Assembly (NCBI GenBank): GCA_035378955.1
Contig: DAOSUS010000008.1
Coordinates: forward strand, 1 to 64,000
Direction: 5' to 3'
Length of the DNA: 64,000 bases
Origin: Candidatus Hydrogenedens sp.
GTDB taxonomy: Bacteria; Hydrogenedentota; Hydrogenedentia; Hydrogenedentales; Hydrogenedentaceae
Under the pieces are notes generated by a model. The model was not told the origin of the DNA and ran no database searches. It saw nothing but the letters and a program-made list of their open reading frames with translations. The stretch's first letter is position 1, and each line of letters begins with the position of its first letter. Below, piece after piece: positions 35,306 to 44,034 of the stretch. A program made the position numbers and the translations under genes.

Positions 35306-36651
35306 GAAACGGCTTCCTTATCTCCCAATTTTTGAACTTCCAGTAATGAATTTTCTATCGGATTAATTAAACGGGTTGTAATAACTACAGTCCCTGCTTT
35401 AAGACCACTCACTATCACTTCATCGCCTTGAATATATAACCTCTCTACTTGAACTGATTTCAATCGGTTATTTTCTGCCGTATAAACTATCCCTTCAAAA
35501 CTTACAGCCGTATCCGGCAACCGATATACTCCCGACAATACTTTTCCCGGAATTTTTACCTGACAAAACATACCCTGAACCAATGGGATTTTATCATCCG
35601 TTATTGAAAAAATATTTTCCTTCTCAATACGAATAACTGTATAAACTGTCCTCGTTTTCTCATCATACCTTTCGATACGGTTTAATAATCCTTTCCATTT
35701 ATGATTTTCCTTGTCTTCTGTCCACAAAATCTCGCATTCTTTAGGCTCTAATGGTGGAAACCATGCAGAATCAATATTTATATTATCTTTCTGAAACGGA
35801 AGCCATTGGGTCGCTTGTTTTGCATCTAAGGGAACGGATATTTCCAGAATGGAATCATCTGAAAGAGTCATTACAACAGCACCAGGGTTCACATACTGCC
35901 CTGCCTCAAGATTAACTGTTTTAATCCGTGCATTAAAGGGAACTTTCACCTGGGTCCGTGATAAATTAATCTCAGCCTGAGATAATTGGGCTTCTGCGCT
36001 TTTTACTGCTTCCTCGGATTCTCTAACTTTTAAAGGATATAACTCAACGGATTGAACCAATAGGTTATAAGCATCCAATGCCTGATTATAAGCCCTCTCT
36101 GTTTGTTCAACATTGGATTGTGTCCCTACTTTTTCTCTTTCAAATAACTGCTTTACACGCTGAAACTCTGAATAAGCCAGGTCTTTTGTGCGTTCTAATG
36201 TTTTTAGTCGTTCCTTATCAGAGGCAAACTGTTCCTGTATTCTTTTCAATGTTTGTCTCGATTGCTCTAAACCTGCTTGTGCAGACTTTAATCGCACCTG
36301 ATAGTCACTGGGGTCTATTTCAAATAAAACTTCTCCCGCCGGAATAACTTCACCGGCTTCAAGTCTTGGATGTATGCGAATAACGCGTCCTGATACTTCC
36401 GGGGATATAGGAACAGTCGCTAAGGTCCGAACTTCTCCAAAACCGTTCAATATAATCGGGACATCTTCGGGCTGAGCCTGAATTACATTAACAGGAATGG
36501 GAATTTCTTCCTGTTCCGCTTGTGCAGGCGGCTTGCGAAGGGAGGAAAAGAAAACGAATGAAATAATCCCTAATAACAAAATTAAAATAGCGATAAAAAA
36601 TGAGAATAACTTTGCTATTGTTAAATATCTTTTTACTTCATCATTACTCAT
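35302..36651 (-). CDS. RND periplasmic adaptor subunit (HlyD/MFP family)
   Basis: One N-terminal membrane helix (LFSFFIAILILLLGIISFVFF) anchors the protein. The lipoyl half-motifs flank a hairpin: GRVIRIHPRLEAGEVIPAGEVLFEIDP at ~90-115 and KVPFNARIKTVNLEAGQYVNPG at ~235-260, with ~100 residues of coiled coil between. The beta-barrel and membrane-proximal domains follow. The protein bridges the RND pump encoded next (4-base overlap) and TolC. MarR is encoded 14 bases upstream in the same direction. Confidence 0.94.
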   Translation of the reverse strand: MSNDEVKRYLTIAKLFSFFIAILILLLGIISFVFFSSLRKPPAQAEQEEIPIPVNVIQAQPEDVPIILNGFGEVRTLATVPISPEVSGRVIRIHPRLEAGEVIPAGEVLFEIDPSDYQVRLKSAQAGLEQSRQTLKRIQEQFASDKERLKTLERTKDLAYSEFQRVKQLFEREKVGTQSNVEQTERAYNQALDAYNLLVQSVELYPLKVRESEEAVKSAEAQLSQAEINLSRTQVKVPFNARIKTVNLEAGQYVNPGAVVMTLSDDSILEISVPLDAKQATQWLPFQKDNINIDSAWFPPLEPKECEILWTEDKENHKWKGLLNRIERYDEKTRTVYTVIRIEKENIFSITDDKIPLVQGMFCQVKIPGKVLSGVYRLPDTAVSFEGIVYTAENNRLKSVQVERLYIQGDEVIVSGLKAGTVVITTRLINPIENSLLEVQKLGDKEAVS

Positions 36652-36665
36652 AAAATTTCCTCTCT

Positions 36666-37139
36666 TTATTTATTGGTATTCTGAACGGTTATTAAATATT
36701 CTCTTATCTTTTTATAAACATCAACCCATTGAGATGCCGTTTCATCGCCTAAACCCTTTAACAATTCACTTATCCCCGTTAAAATCTGATTTTCATGCCA
36801 TTTTAGAGTTTCACTGGCTTCCGGTGTTAAGCGTATCTGTATCTCACGACGGTCCTCCGACGACTGTTCGCGAACTACTAAACCTAATTCTACCAATCGG
36901 TCTAACATCAAACTTGCTGCAGAAGGTGATACATATAAATATTCTGCTAACTCTTTTAATTTTAATGGCTCACAGTCCTTTATTGTAATCAACATCTGGA
37001 ACTGCGGCATTGTCAGGTCATGCCCTAACTTTATTTTTTCTTTATCGGCAGAACAACAATGGAACCTGTTATGCATCCACCGTTGTATCATCTGAATTGT
37101 TTTGAATATTTCGTAGACTAACTCATCATAGCGTTCCAT
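36666..37139 (-). CDS. MarR-family transcription regulator
   Basis: A 157-residue winged-helix protein with LTMPQFQMLITIKDCEPLKL, the recognition region LAEYLYVSPSAASLMLDRLVELGLV and the wing REQSSEDRREIQIRLTPEA, all standard for MarR. Such dimers bind a palindrome near their own promoter and let go when a small aromatic or oxidising ligand is present. The gene lies between the DGC zinc-binding protein and the pump genes. A palindrome overlapping the operon's -35 box (37579-37605) is a candidate binding site, which would make the operon self-regulated. Confidence 0.93.
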   Translation of the reverse strand: MERYDELVYEIFKTIQMIQRWMHNRFHCCSADKEKIKLGHDLTMPQFQMLITIKDCEPLKLKELAEYLYVSPSAASLMLDRLVELGLVVREQSSEDRREIQIRLTPEASETLKWHENQILTGISELLKGLGDETASQWVDVYKKIREYLITVQNTNK

Positions 37140-37166
37140 TATTTATCTCCAAAATCTGCGAAAATC

Positions 37167-37535
37167 CTATTTTTGAATTTTTTCTTTAATTACTTCCGTC
37201 ATCTGTTGAACCAACTCATCGGTAACAATTGTTTTCCCTTTTTCTACGCCTAAATCTGTTATTACAATATGTTCAAAGGGTATTTCTCTCTTCTCAAATA
37301 TTTTCTTCCCACAGGCAACAGAGCAACCATCTATTACCACATTCTTGTTTGCTGCTAATGCAGACTGTATAAAACCAGATGCATCAGATGCAACGCCTGA
37401 AAGACACGAACCACGACAAACTTTTTCTCTTACTAAATTTCTCATAACTCGGTCTGCTATCAGCCCCGTATTTGCGACACCAGAACAAGAGTAAATAAGA
37501 GTAACACCTTCTTCATTAGAACAATTACATTGCAT
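37167..37535 (-). CDS. DGC-domain putative zinc-binding protein
   Basis: A 122-residue protein with eight cysteines and the Asp-Gly-Cys signature in VVIDGCSVACGKKIFE, plus CNCSNEEGVTLIYSCSGVANTG at the start; this is the DGC (putative zinc-binding) family. Biochemical function of the family is not well established; metal binding is assumed from the cysteines. It is the first gene of the efflux operon, 27 bases before marR. A metal- or redox-sensing or buffering role linked to efflux is possible but unproven. The ATG at 37535 has AAGGA upstream. Confidence 0.85.
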   Translation of the reverse strand: MQCNCSNEEGVTLIYSCSGVANTGLIADRVMRNLVREKVCRGSCLSGVASDASGFIQSALAANKNVVIDGCSVACGKKIFEKREIPFEHIVITDLGVEKGKTIVTDELVQQMTEVIKEKIQK

Positions 37536-37568
37536 AAACTCAATCCTTATAGTAATAGTTTTTTAATT

Positions 37569-37597
37569 ATTTTACCATAAAATAATTTAATAATCAA
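37569..37597 (-). promoter_or_regulatory. Sigma70-like promoter of the DGC-marR-efflux operon
   Basis: On the minus strand TTGATT (37592-37597) and TAAAAT (37569-37574) are separated by 17 bases, close to the TTGACA/TATAAT consensus. Transcription would start near 37562, about 27 bases before the ATG of the DGC gene. Sequence match only. Confidence 0.6.
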
Positions 37598-37605
37598 ATT
37601 ATTTT
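37579..37605. promoter_or_regulatory. Candidate MarR operator (inverted repeat over -35 box)
   Basis: Two 10-base arms, AAAATAATTT and AAATTATTTT, lie around a 7-base centre (37589-37595) and cover the -35 box of the efflux operon promoter. MarR proteins commonly bind such dyads to block RNA polymerase. The surroundings are AT-rich, so chance palindromes are easy to find; the position is the main support. Confidence 0.4.
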
Positions 37606-37738
37606 TTTTATTTATTATTTAATTATTAAAATATTTTATATTCTTATTAATAAAACACCAAAAATAAAAGGAAAGTTCCCTTCATGTGGTTTTTATCGTT
37701 ATAATATAAACTAAAGTAAATAACTATCTTTGATTAAA

Positions 37739-38716
37739 ATGACTGCATTAGTAAAATGTGAACTTTGTCCGCGTTATTGTATTCTTGACAATGGTCAAAA
37801 AGGCGAATGCCGTATCCGCGTCAATATAGAGGGGAAACTTTATACTCTTACATATGGTCATCCCTGTTCTATCCATATTGACCCTGTAGAAAAAAAACCT
37901 CTTTATCATTTTTTACCGGGAACACCTATTTTATCGCTTGCCACTGTAGGTTGTAACCTTCATTGTAAAAATTGCCAGAATTGGGAAATATCTCAGACAG
38001 AACCTTATCAATTGGAAACAGAATTTATAGAACCTGAAAAAATTTCTACATTGGCTATCCAGTATCAATGTCCTTCCATCGCTTATACTTATACAGAGCC
38101 ATTGGCTTACTATGAATATACCTACGAGTGCTGTAAAATATCCGCTGAAAAAGGCTTAAAGAATGTTCTTGTAACCGCAGGATATATTAACGAAGAACCT
38201 TATAAAAGATTATTACCTCTTGTCCATTCTGCAAATATAGATTTAAAAGGCTTTTCAGAGGAATTTTACAGGACGGTATGCGATGGAACTTTAAAGCCTG
38301 TATTAAAAACTTTGGAACTAACTAAAAATGCGGGCGTTGAATTAGAAGTTACAAATTTAGTTATTCCTACAATGAACGATAAAGATGAAGATTTTCAAAA
38401 ACTATGCGAATGGGTAGTAAGTAATTTAGGAAAAGACACCCCATTACATTTCTCCCAATTCTATCCTCGTTACAAAATGACACATTTACCCCCAACACCT
38501 TTAGAAACCCTTCTGAAAGCGCGTCAAATTGCCTTAAATGTAGGTTTGCAATTTGTGTATATTGGGAATATTATTCATAGAGAAAGTTCTAATACCTATT
38601 GCCCATCATGTAAAAGTTTACTTGTTGAACGATATGGCTTCAATGTTCTTCAAAATAATATTTCACAGGGGAAATGTCCCAAATGTAACACGGAGATATA
38701 CGGAATATGGCAATAA
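37739..38716 (+). CDS. amrS: AmmeMemoRadiSam system radical SAM enzyme
   Basis: The N-terminus has a four-Cys knuckle (CELCPRYC, GECRIR), typical of AmrS. The radical SAM motif is C72-x3-C76-x2-C79 in VGCNLHCKNCQNWEISQ, followed by SIAYTYTEPLAYYEY, NVLVTAGY and NIDLKGF, and a C-terminal zinc ribbon (YCPSC ... KCPKC). In many bacteria and archaea this enzyme is linked to MEMO- and AMMECR1-domain proteins, and here the gene for that fusion lies 222 bases downstream. The chemistry of the system is not settled. I prefer the ATG at 37739 to a TTG three codons earlier; no strong ribosome site. A TATAAT at 37700-37705 may be its -10 box. Confidence 0.92.
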   Translation: MTALVKCELCPRYCILDNGQKGECRIRVNIEGKLYTLTYGHPCSIHIDPVEKKPLYHFLPGTPILSLATVGCNLHCKNCQNWEISQTEPYQLETEFIEPEKISTLAIQYQCPSIAYTYTEPLAYYEYTYECCKISAEKGLKNVLVTAGYINEEPYKRLLPLVHSANIDLKGFSEEFYRTVCDGTLKPVLKTLELTKNAGVELEVTNLVIPTMNDKDEDFQKLCEWVVSNLGKDTPLHFSQFYPRYKMTHLPPTPLETLLKARQIALNVGLQFVYIGNIIHRESSNTYCPSCKSLLVERYGFNVLQNNISQGKCPKCNTEIYGIWQ

Positions 38717-38898
38717 ATAGACGAAGATTTTTATCATATTTTTTAACTGCTGTAATCACGAAATATGGTGTAAAAAAGCCTTCTTTAATTCGACAGACTT
38801 ATGCTATACCACTACCTAATAAGAAAGTTCTTATTCATTTTACTACCAAAAATAAAAATAATATTTTTTCACCCAAACCTTCATCATGGATAGGTTGA
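38707..38898 (+). CDS. Short Tat-signal ORF, possible gene relic
   Basis: A 63-residue ORF overlapping the end of amrS by 10 bases. It begins MAINRRRFLSYFLTAVITKYG, which resembles a twin-arginine signal (RRRFL plus a moderately hydrophobic stretch), and then continues ~40 residues without a recognisable domain before stopping 40 bases short of the next gene. Tat-signal proteins of other kinds do occur next to AmmeMemoRadiSam genes, so this may be the surviving start of a lost gene, or a genuine small exported protein. Support is the overlap typical of operons here and the signal-like start. Confidence 0.4.
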   Translation: MAINRRRFLSYFLTAVITKYGVKKPSLIRQTYAIPLPNKKVLIHFTTKNKNNIFSPKPSSWIG

Positions 38899-38938
38899 AA
38901 TTTAATATAATAATAAAAGGTCAATAAGGGGATATTCG

Positions 38939-40474
38939 ATGAGAAATTATTCCTATATAATTTTATTCCTTCTATTCATTGTTGTTATTCCATTTGCATG
39001 CGGAGAAAATTCCACTTCGAATAAGGAGAAAGAAGTTGGTTCTCCAAAAGTTTATAAATCACTAATAGCCGGCCAATGGTATGACGCATCTCCTCAAAAA
39101 CTTACGCAGCAGATTTCGGAAATGTTTAATAAGGCAGATATAGAACCTATAGAAAATGTAATAGGACTTATATTACCTCATGCAGGTTATATGTATTCTG
39201 GACTAACTGCATGCAAAGGGATTAAGGCAACAGATAAATCTTTATATTCCAGAATAATTATCTTGGGAACCAGTCATAGAGCACCCTTGGAGAATATTAT
39301 AAGTATTCCCTCCGTAGATTTTTATGAAACACCCTTAGGACAAATACCTATTGATGTAGAAATTATTCAGGATTTAAAAAAATTTCCGTATTTTAAAGAA
39401 GTCCCTTTGGCTCAACAGGGAGAACATAGTATTGAAATTGAGTTGCCATTACTTCAATACGTTAAAAAAGACTTTAAATTAATTCCTCTAATTTGCGGAA
39501 AATTAGATTTAGAAACTACACAAAAAATAGCACAGATATTACAAAACTACATTGATGAAAAAACATTAGTCATTGCCAGTAGCGATTTCACTCATTATGG
39601 ACCGAATTATAATTACATACCTTTTAGTGAGGACATTCCTAAAAATCTTAAAAAACTGGATATGGGAGCATATCAATATATAGAAAAACGGGATGTAAAG
39701 AAGTTTTATGAATATATTGAAAAAACAGGGATTACAATTTGTGGTCCGTATGGAATTGGAGTTTTAATGTATCTATTACCCGAAAATACTCAAGTAAATC
39801 TTGTAGAATATAAACAATCCGGTGAAATTGTAAACGATTATCAGAATTCCGTAAGTTATTTCGGGATTGCTTTCACTGGGACATGGGAAAAGAAGGAAAG
39901 AACACCTATGAATACTTCAACAACATTAACACCTGAAGAAAAAAAAGACTTATTAAAATTAGCACGCTGGACACTTGAATATGTGTTAGAACACAACAAA
40001 TTGCCATCTGATAACGAAATACCCATCAAAGTAACAGAAATAATGAAAACACCACGAGCCGCCTTTGTTACTTTGAAAATAAACGAGGACCTTCGAGGTT
40101 GTATCGGCGAAATTTTTGCAACAAAACCTATGTATAAATCTGTTCTTCAAAACGCATATAATGCAGGTTTTAAAGATCCTCGATTTTACCCTATTTCAAA
40201 AGAGGAGTTACCTAAAATTAAAATTGATATATCCCTTCTTACCCATCCCCGAAAAATAAATCATTATAACGAGATTGAATTAGGCAAACACGGAATTATT
40301 CTTAAAAAAGGTTATTATCAGGCTTTATTCTTACCGCAGGTAGCCCCTGAACAAAATTGGAATTTGCAGCAGACATTAGAACATCTGTCCATGAAAGCAG
40401 GATTACCACCTGATGGATATAAAGAAGGTGCTGAATTTGAAGTTTTTGAAGCAGAAGTATTCCACGAAGAGTAA
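38939..40474 (+). CDS. MEMO-AMMECR1 fusion protein with export signal (AmmeMemoRadiSam B+A)
   Basis: Residues ~1-22 are a hydrophobic leader ending at Cys (IILFLLFIVVIPFAC), so the protein is probably exported; the lipobox (Pro-Phe-Ala-Cys) is imperfect. The MEMO domain (~35-310) keeps the metal-site residues of the extradiol-dioxygenase-like fold: LPHAGYMYSG, GTSHRAP, GEHSIEIELPLLQ, SSDFTHYG and the Cys of ITICGPYGIG. The AMMECR1 domain (~325-505) has PRAAFVTLKI, LRGCIGEI and AYNAGFKDPRFYPIS. AAGGGG precedes the ATG. It sits between amrS and the large flavin/iron-sulfur fusion gene (2-base gap). An outside location for MEMO-AMMECR1 together with a cytoplasmic radical SAM partner is unexpected. 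Confidence 0.9.
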   Translation: MRNYSYIILFLLFIVVIPFACGENSTSNKEKEVGSPKVYKSLIAGQWYDASPQKLTQQISEMFNKADIEPIENVIGLILPHAGYMYSGLTACKGIKATDKSLYSRIIILGTSHRAPLENIISIPSVDFYETPLGQIPIDVEIIQDLKKFPYFKEVPLAQQGEHSIEIELPLLQYVKKDFKLIPLICGKLDLETTQKIAQILQNYIDEKTLVIASSDFTHYGPNYNYIPFSEDIPKNLKKLDMGAYQYIEKRDVKKFYEYIEKTGITICGPYGIGVLMYLLPENTQVNLVEYKQSGEIVNDYQNSVSYFGIAFTGTWEKKERTPMNTSTTLTPEEKKDLLKLARWTLEYVLEHNKLPSDNEIPIKVTEIMKTPRAAFVTLKINEDLRGCIGEIFATKPMYKSVLQNAYNAGFKDPRFYPISKEELPKIKIDISLLTHPRKINHYNEIELGKHGIILKKGYYQALFLPQVAPEQNWNLQQTLEHLSMKAGLPPDGYKEGAEFEVFEAEVFHEE

Positions 40475-40476
40475 TT

Positions 40477-43400
40477 GTGAAAAAATATCTATTACCCATT
40501 TCATTAGGTTTGTTTTCAATTACTGCACAAGCATTGCTTGTGCGTGATTTCTTACATTGTATCGAAGAAAACGAACTTACATTAGGTATTCTTTACTTCT
40601 TTTGGTTTTTATGGATTATTCCCGGCTCTCTTGTTGGAAAACTTTTTTACAAATATTCCTACCTTTTTCCGATTACCTCTCTTCTCTATATTCCATCATG
40701 GTTATGGGGTCATTTTCTGGTTCGTAATTCACGATATATCTCGGATATCCCAACATATGAACTCTTTAACATCCACGACCTCTTTTTATATTCTGCAATA
40801 GCACCCGCAGGGATAAGTTTCTTTACAGGATTTTTATTTACCCATTGTGTCTTATGGTGGGAGAACAATTTTATCCATAAAACAAGTAATTCCCAACCTT
40901 CGACAATAGTTCGTCATGTATATGCTTATGAGGCTTTAGGTGCAGTATTGGGTGGAGTTATTACCTCTATTAGTATTTTTTTGGGACTTTCTCATTGGAT
41001 ACCCTTTTGTATTTCCGTATGGTTTCTAATTACTTCCTCTCTATTATCATTAGATTATCCATTCTTGGAAAAAGTATTACCTATTGCTCTTCTTCCATTA
41101 CTCCTACTATCAACATTCCTTCTGGAATCGTGGGAAAACAAATCCCTGTGGAATCATATTACAAAAAATGAAAATTTTAAAGGGAAAATAATTACTCAAA
41201 AAGGGGAATATTTATACGGGTATGATAATAGCCAATTTATCCTTCTACGAAACCTCAAGCCCGTATTAAGTTTTCCAAATCAGGAATACGGTTTGCATTT
41301 ACTATCTACTTTCCTTGCCCAGAAAAATGATGCAAAAAACATTCTACTTATAGGAGAACCTTTTCTTTATACATTACCCTATTTAATAAATATCAACAGT
41401 ATAGAAAAAATTTTATGGATACCTTTTGACTTTGAACTATCCACAAAAATTATTCCATTATTATCTGAAAATTCTCTTTTTAATAATAAAAAACTCGTAT
41501 TTCCACAAGCCGAACCCCATTCTTTTTTGAAAAATACGGACGATAGATTTGACATTATCCTTGTCTATACAAGTGACCCACAAACTATTTCTTCTAATCA
41601 ATATTTAACGGATAGTTTTTTTACTTTGCTCAAAACTCATCTTGCAGATAAAGGTATAGGAGGTATTCGAATTTCGGGGGGAGAAAATTTTTTAGGTGGT
41701 GAAATAGCCACACTTGGCGCATCCATATACTTTACTTTTCAGCAGGTATTTAAAGTTAATGCATTGAAACCCGGTAATGAAACATGGTTATTCGGCTCTT
41801 TAACTCACCCTATAAGCGAGCATATACCAACCCTTGAACAACGATTGTCCGTCATATCTCAACAAATTTCAGAAATCAAACCCAATATTGTAAGAGACTT
41901 ATATCCCGCAGATAGAATTATTTTTCAAAAAAATCGTTATGAAGAAGTAAAGAAATTTATCCATGAAGACTACTTAATTGCCACAGAGAACAAATATCTC
42001 GGCTTTTTATATAGTAATCTTTTATATCTCTGGAAACAGGGTTATTCGGGATTATTAGATAAAATTATTACCATTAAACAAATTACCCTTTTTCTTATAA
42101 TCTCATCTCCCTTATGTTTCATATTAGCCCGCGGAATATATAAACGAAAATCTATTCAGAAAGGAAAAGAAAAATATCTTTCTACTACATTAGAGACATA
42201 CTTTGCTATTTTTGTTATTGGCACCATTGGCATGGGGATTACTATCCTACTACTTATACAATTTCAATACCGTTATGGGACTCTTTCAACTTATATCGGG
42301 CTATTATCATCTATGTTTATGCTGGGACTTTCAATAAGTCCTATTATTTTTAATTTTCTGTATGCAGACAAAAATAATAAACGACCTTTCTTTGTTCTCC
42401 TCTTTCTTGTTTCTATTTGTATTTGCTATACCCTTGTAATACTGTTTGTTTTACCTCCCTATTTTTATACTTACCTCGCTATATTCTTTTTATGGGGGCT
42501 TACTTTATCTTTTCTTCTCTCCCTGTTCCTGAATAACTTAGATAAAGAAGCAGAAACCGCTCAAATTGCTGTAAATTTAGAGGTATGGGACCACCTCGGA
42601 GCAGGAATAGGGGCTTTTATATTCCCTATTATTCTACTTCCGATTTTAGGATTACAATATGCCATCGGATATATTCTTTTTTCTCTACTCCTAATTCTTC
42701 TATGTATTCCCCTTCTTCAAAAAATCCCCACATCCCAGTCTCCGTCATGGGGAAGAATTTATGGATATACGCTATTCCCTATTCTTGTATTATGCTTTAT
42801 CTCTACAGAGATATATTACCGTTCTACAGTTCCTTTACCCGAAGATACATTTACAAAAATCGCACAGGAATTATCTGATGGGGGAAAACTCCAACCGGAA
42901 ACAACAACTCTTCCTGATAACAGGGAAATTCGTTACTATTCCGTTATAAAAAAGGATGAAAACCAGAATGAAATTATTTCCTACATCTTTTCCACTGCCT
43001 CTCTTTTCAAGGTAATTGGATATGGTGGAGAAATAGACATTGCAGTTAAAGTATCACAGGAAGGAATCATTGAAAATATTAAGGTCATTCAATCCAATGA
43101 AACTCCTGATTATCTATCTCTTGTTGAAAATTACTTCTTTTCATATAAAGGGAAAAATATATTCCGACCCGAAACTATATCGGTAATAGATGCCGTTAGC
43201 GGAGCCACAACAACCTCTGATGCTGTAAAAAGAGCTGTTCAGTTTGCGGGAAAGGAATTTGCTCAGATTATCCAGAACAATAACATAAATCGCTCGGAAA
43301 CATTATTTACCTATGGGACCTCTACCCCAACAACATATTCCGTATATATCTTTCTATTATTTATTCTTCTGGCAATAATCTTTCGATTTTTCTATAAAGA

Positions 43401-44034
43401 CTTGCTTCGAACATTATGGTTAATTTCTGTAGTAGTCATTTTAGGCTTCTGGTTAAATATTCAATACGGACTTTACTCTATCGTTCAATTATTATCTGCT
43501 GACAAGTTACAATTTCATTTTACTATCTCAACCCTTTTAACCATCGGCATCCCAGTTCTTGTTCTTATTAATGGAAATATTTACTGCGGATATTTATGTC
43601 CATTCGGGGCACTGTCGGAACTAATAAGTAAATTTAATTGGATAAATAAAAGAATAACTCCTACGAAAAAAACATGGTATACAGCCCGACAATTTAAATT
43701 TATTCTTGCCTTTTTATTTTTCTTAATATACTTTTTTATACGAAAAAATAAACTCATTAGCATTGACCCTTTACTTTCCTTTTTCACCCTGGATATGTCA
43801 AACTATATAACAATATTTGGAATTTGTGTTTTGCTGGCAAGTCTTTTTTATAACCGTTTCTGGTGCAGGGTGCTTTGTCCCACAGGTGCTTTTTTAAGTT
43901 TAATCCAATCCTTTCGGATATTTTCATTCTTCTGGCAAAGAACTTTCCCTGCACATTGCGACCTTGGAATATCAAGAACTGAAGAAATAGACTGTATTCA
44001 ATGTAATCGGTGCTACAAACATGAAAAGAAATGA
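40477..44034 (+). CDS. Spermidine-synthase-like / FMN-binding / NapH-NosR-type redox fusion
   Basis: Three modules in 1185 residues. (1) ~1-770: membrane helices with a central Rossmann-like domain (AKNILLIGEPF at ~285, FDIILVYTSDP) and a second helix bundle, as in membrane spermidine-synthase/MFS fusions; the catalytic DxGxG loop is degenerate. (2) ~785-930: FMN_bind domain with D905-AVSGAT911, matching the Dxx[ST]GAT flavinylation motif where FMN is linked to Thr. (3) ~945-1185: membrane helices with C1037-x3-CP and C1130-x3-CP as in NapH/NosR, and a final CIQCNRC without the usual fourth Cys-Pro. This suggests electron transfer across the membrane to an outside acceptor. GTG start; overlaps the next gene by 14 bases. 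No ApbE flavin transferase is in the window. Confidence 0.85.
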   Translation: MKKYLLPISLGLFSITAQALLVRDFLHCIEENELTLGILYFFWFLWIIPGSLVGKLFYKYSYLFPITSLLYIPSWLWGHFLVRNSRYISDIPTYELFNIHDLFLYSAIAPAGISFFTGFLFTHCVLWWENNFIHKTSNSQPSTIVRHVYAYEALGAVLGGVITSISIFLGLSHWIPFCISVWFLITSSLLSLDYPFLEKVLPIALLPLLLLSTFLLESWENKSLWNHITKNENFKGKIITQKGEYLYGYDNSQFILLRNLKPVLSFPNQEYGLHLLSTFLAQKNDAKNILLIGEPFLYTLPYLININSIEKILWIPFDFELSTKIIPLLSENSLFNNKKLVFPQAEPHSFLKNTDDRFDIILVYTSDPQTISSNQYLTDSFFTLLKTHLADKGIGGIRISGGENFLGGEIATLGASIYFTFQQVFKVNALKPGNETWLFGSLTHPISEHIPTLEQRLSVISQQISEIKPNIVRDLYPADRIIFQKNRYEEVKKFIHEDYLIATENKYLGFLYSNLLYLWKQGYSGLLDKIITIKQITLFLIISSPLCFILARGIYKRKSIQKGKEKYLSTTLETYFAIFVIGTIGMGITILLLIQFQYRYGTLSTYIGLLSSMFMLGLSISPIIFNFLYADKNNKRPFFVLLFLVSICICYTLVILFVLPPYFYTYLAIFFLWGLTLSFLLSLFLNNLDKEAETAQIAVNLEVWDHLGAGIGAFIFPIILLPILGLQYAIGYILFSLLLILLCIPLLQKIPTSQSPSWGRIYGYTLFPILVLCFISTEIYYRSTVPLPEDTFTKIAQELSDGGKLQPETTTLPDNREIRYYSVIKKDENQNEIISYIFSTASLFKVIGYGGEIDIAVKVSQEGIIENIKVIQSNETPDYLSLVENYFFSYKGKNIFRPETISVIDAVSGATTTSDAVKRAVQFAGKEFAQIIQNNNINRSETLFTYGTSTPTTYSVYIFLLFILLAIIFRFFYKDLLRTLWLISVVVILGFWLNIQYGLYSIVQLLSADKLQFHFTISTLLTIGIPVLVLINGNIYCGYLCPFGALSELISKFNWINKRITPTKKTWYTARQFKFILAFLFFLIYFFIRKNKLISIDPLLSFFTLDMSNYITIFGICVLLASLFYNRFWCRVLCPTGAFLSLIQSFRIFSFFWQRTFPAHCDLGISRTEEIDCIQCNRCYKHEKK

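Noticed and set aside
42585..42949. Plus-strand overlapping ORFs of 97 and 62 residues inside the redox fusion
   Set aside because: Alternative frames of an in-frame, motif-rich long gene; no ribosome site or homology-like pattern.
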